DNA from: Knoellia sp. Soil729
GTDB taxonomy: Bacteria > Actinomycetota > Actinomycetes > Actinomycetales > Dermatophilaceae
Assembly: GCF_001427985.1 (NCBI RefSeq)
Contig: NZ_LMSA01000001.1
Location: 501,629-565,628 of the forward strand
Length of the DNA stretch: 64,000 nt
Reading direction: 5' to 3'
Part shown: positions 62,451 through 64,000 of the stretch, piece by piece
Layout of the letters: each line of letters begins with the position of its first letter
Position numbering within the stretch: the stretch's first letter is position 1
The notes under the pieces: model-generated
Seen by the model: the letters and a program-made list of their open reading frames with translations, nothing else
Database searches by the model: none
What the model was told of the DNA's origin: nothing
Program-made: the position numbers and the translations under genes

Positions 62451-63608
62451 TCAGCTCGACAACGCCGCGGCGATCGCGGACTCGAAGCGCTCCGTCGCCG
62501 CCCCCGGACTGACATCCCCGAAGTAGTGCTCGACGAGCTCGCCCCAGCCCGACGGCATACCCGTCATGACCGAACGCACCACGGACACCGCGTCGGGCGC
62601 CTGCTCGACGTGCAGTCGCGGTGCCAGCTCGAGGAACGCCGTGGGCGGAACGCTCGCGAGGTCGTTGGCCGGCTGTGTGACGAGCAGGGGCTTTCCGGTG
62701 GCCAGCCAGTCGTAGGCGACGGACGACACATCGGTGATGCACACGTCCGCGAACGCCGGCTGCCAGCCGTAGTCACTGACGTCGACCAGGTGGTCGGTGT
62801 CCGCCAGGAGCGCCCGGATCTCGCCATCGGCCCGCCGGTGTGCCGAGGACACGGTCCCCGAGCGCGGGTGCGGCCGGTAGATGACCCGGAAGCCCCCGTC
62901 GCGCAGGAGGGACCGGACGAGGGCGACGCCATGGGTGGGCAGGGAGCCGTAGGACATGCTCGGCCGGTCGCCCTCCCACGTCGGGGCGTAGAGCACCCGC
63001 ACCCTGTCGTCGCGTGGCCACTCGGGAGCACCCGCCCGCGCGTGGTCCAGCTGCGGGCGCCCGACCATCGGTGCGCGGGTCGTCGCGTCGAACCCGCGCA
63101 GCGCTCCCGAGAGCCGGTCGCGTCCCGCCTGCCCGGCCACGAACACGCGGTCGTAGGCCTTGTTCTGGTTGGACACGCTCGAGTCCTTGTCGCTCTCGCC
63201 GTGGCCGAGGTAGATGTGCACCGGGCCCGCGAAGCGCAGCATCCTGAAGTTCCGCTCGAGGTGGTTGACGTACAGGACGCCGCGCACCCCGGCCGCCACG
63301 AGCGCCTCGAGGTCCGGGGCGCCCTTGGCCAGGCGGACCGGCAGGTCGGTGGCATCCATGACCGCACGGGCACCGTCGGCCCGGGTGCAGACGATGACGA
63401 GCGGGAGGGTGCGGTCGAGGTGCTCGAGCACCGGGAGCCAGTCGACCAGCTGGTACAGCTCCACCGGGCCGCCGGCATAGAACACTGCCACCGGGAGGTC
63501 CGGCATCGGGTTGCGCTGCTTTGCCGCCGTCGCCGTGGCAGAGGCCCGCAGGTAGTTCGCGGCCTGCGTCTGGAGGGTTCGAGCGACGTGCGTGACCCGA
63601 CTCAGCAC
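62451..63608 (-). CDS. TagF-like CDP-polyol phosphotransferase 3
   Basis: A 385-residue transferase without the N-terminal membrane region of the other two: VAVFYAGGPVELYQLVDWLPVLEHL, IYLGHGESDKDSS, DRVFVAGQAGRDR, RVLYAPTWEGDRPS, VIYRPHPRSGTVS and ADVCITDVSSVAYDWLATGKPLLV. GTG at 63608 is used (AAGGGAG upstream); the longer frame to 63947 is low-complexity and overlaps the divergent GT2. It is the third such enzyme in the locus, so different members may prime, extend or cap the polymer. Convergent with the DUF6541 gene. Confidence 0.85.
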   Translation of the reverse strand: MLSRVTHVARTLQTQAANYLRASATATAAKQRNPMPDLPVAVFYAGGPVELYQLVDWLPVLEHLDRTLPLVIVCTRADGARAVMDATDLPVRLAKGAPDLEALVAAGVRGVLYVNHLERNFRMLRFAGPVHIYLGHGESDKDSSVSNQNKAYDRVFVAGQAGRDRLSGALRGFDATTRAPMVGRPQLDHARAGAPEWPRDDRVRVLYAPTWEGDRPSMSYGSLPTHGVALVRSLLRDGGFRVIYRPHPRSGTVSSAHRRADGEIRALLADTDHLVDVSDYGWQPAFADVCITDVSSVAYDWLATGKPLLVTQPANDLASVPPTAFLELAPRLHVEQAPDAVSVVRSVMTGMPSGWGELVEHYFGDVSPGAATERFESAIAAALSS

Positions 63609-63749
63609 CAGAGCACTCCCTTCGAGAGGCGTTGGAGCGCCCGTGGCACACCCACGCTCAGCACAGTCCGCAGGAGACGCCACGGTAGCCTGCACCGAAC
63701 CTGTCGCGCGCCACCGGCGCCCCGACATCCGACCCCCGAGGAGGCCCCG

Positions 63750-64000
63750 GTGACTCGCGCGACAGCGGAGCGGCCGTTCGCGACCCGGACCCCGAAGGTG
63801 TCCTACGTGCTGCCCGTGCTCAACGACGCGGCCGCGCTCCACAAGGCCATCACGAGCGTGCTGGCGCAGGACTACCCCGGGGAGCAGGAGGTCGTCGTCG
63901 CCGTCGCCCCCTCGCACGACGGCACCCGGGCGGTCGCCGAGGAGCACAGCCGCGACGACCCACGGGTGCGCGTGGTCGACAACCCCGACACCGACATCCC
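63750..64000 (+). CDS. family 2 glycosyltransferase, partial at window end
   Basis: The first 83 residues of a GT2 enzyme: PKVSYVLPVLNDAAALHKAITSVLAQDYPG, VVVAVAPSHDGTRAVAEEHS and RVRVVDNPDTDIP, similar to ExoA-like transferases. GTG at 63750 has GAGGAGG 5 nt upstream. The rest is outside the window, so its size, membrane helices and substrate are not known. Confidence 0.8.
   Translation, partial: MTRATAERPFATRTPKVSYVLPVLNDAAALHKAITSVLAQDYPGEQEVVVAVAPSHDGTRAVAEEHSRDDPRVRVVDNPDTDI

Noticed and set aside
60497-62526. Second plus-strand frame (60520-62526) over the DUF6541 gene
   Set aside because: Arg/Pro/Gly-rich shadow; the 60497 frame has regular hydrophobic helices.

Overview
The window is high-GC (about 70% by eye), densely coded actinobacterial chromosome, best matched to the order Micrococcales and probably the Intrasporangiaceae (Janibacter, Knoellia or Phycicoccus type). 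Evidence: a WhiB2/WhmD-type regulator, F420 genes (fbiA, fbiB), DUF3499, many GTG and TTG starts, and the actinobacterial gene order manB - DUF3499 - peptidase-like - glycosyltransferases - whiB2 - fbiA - fbiB. I see no tRNA, rRNA, CRISPR array, prophage or insertion sequence. Genus assignment is inference.

Layout. 1-13.6 kb: mannose metabolism and division-regulator cluster (partial manB, a UvrA-like ATPase inserted in the cluster, DUF3499, a degenerate peptidase, a TarS-like glycosyltransferase, DUF5719, a 1020-residue membrane glycosyltransferase, whiB2, fbiA, fbiB). 13.6-18.7 kb: TOPRIM-like protein, DUF222/HNH protein of the 13E12 type, YfbK-like von Willebrand lipoprotein, AlkA-like glycosylase. 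18.7-24.8 kb: a minus-strand run with methyltransferase, flippase-like membrane protein, GT4, GT2 and MFS transporter. 24.8-32.2 kb: EVE-like protein, a divergent RimK-type ligase / retropepsin / AstE-like set, inositol monophosphatase, a GT-C-like membrane protein, pirin. 32.3-36.6 kb: TIGR03089 gene with an apparent frameshift, peptidoglycan-binding hydrolase, and succinyl-CoA:3-ketoacid CoA-transferase (scoA, scoB).

36.7-64 kb is a large cell-envelope polymer locus. It holds tagD, a PGRP amidase with FG-GAP repeats, a plus-strand operon (GT2, DUF2304, GT4, Wzx-like flippase) and a convergent eight-gene minus-strand operon. That operon reads in order: UDP-GlcNAc dehydrogenase, acetyltransferase, aminotransferase and oxidoreductase (the WbpA/D/E/B route to a 2,3-diacetamido uronic acid), a GT4, then a 4-amino-sugar aminotransferase, a NeuD/PglD acyltransferase and a WecF-like transferase. 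Next come a TagGH-type ABC exporter, two tandem TagF-like polymerases, a TarS-like glycosyltransferase, a Bcs1-like fused CDP-ribitol synthase, a DUF6541 membrane protein, a third TagF-like gene and a partial GT2. Together they suggest a teichoic-acid-like polyol-phosphate polymer carrying unusual amino sugars.

Most notable sequence-level observations: two 63-bp palindromic units inserted in frame at the domain boundary of fbiB; an 11-bp tandem duplication that shifts the TIGR03089 frame past its ancestral stop; three convergent gene pairs whose stops interlock in CTAG; a 14-bp near-palindromic motif shared by the whiB2 and cell-wall-hydrolase upstream regions; and an over-represented GTATGCC heptamer.
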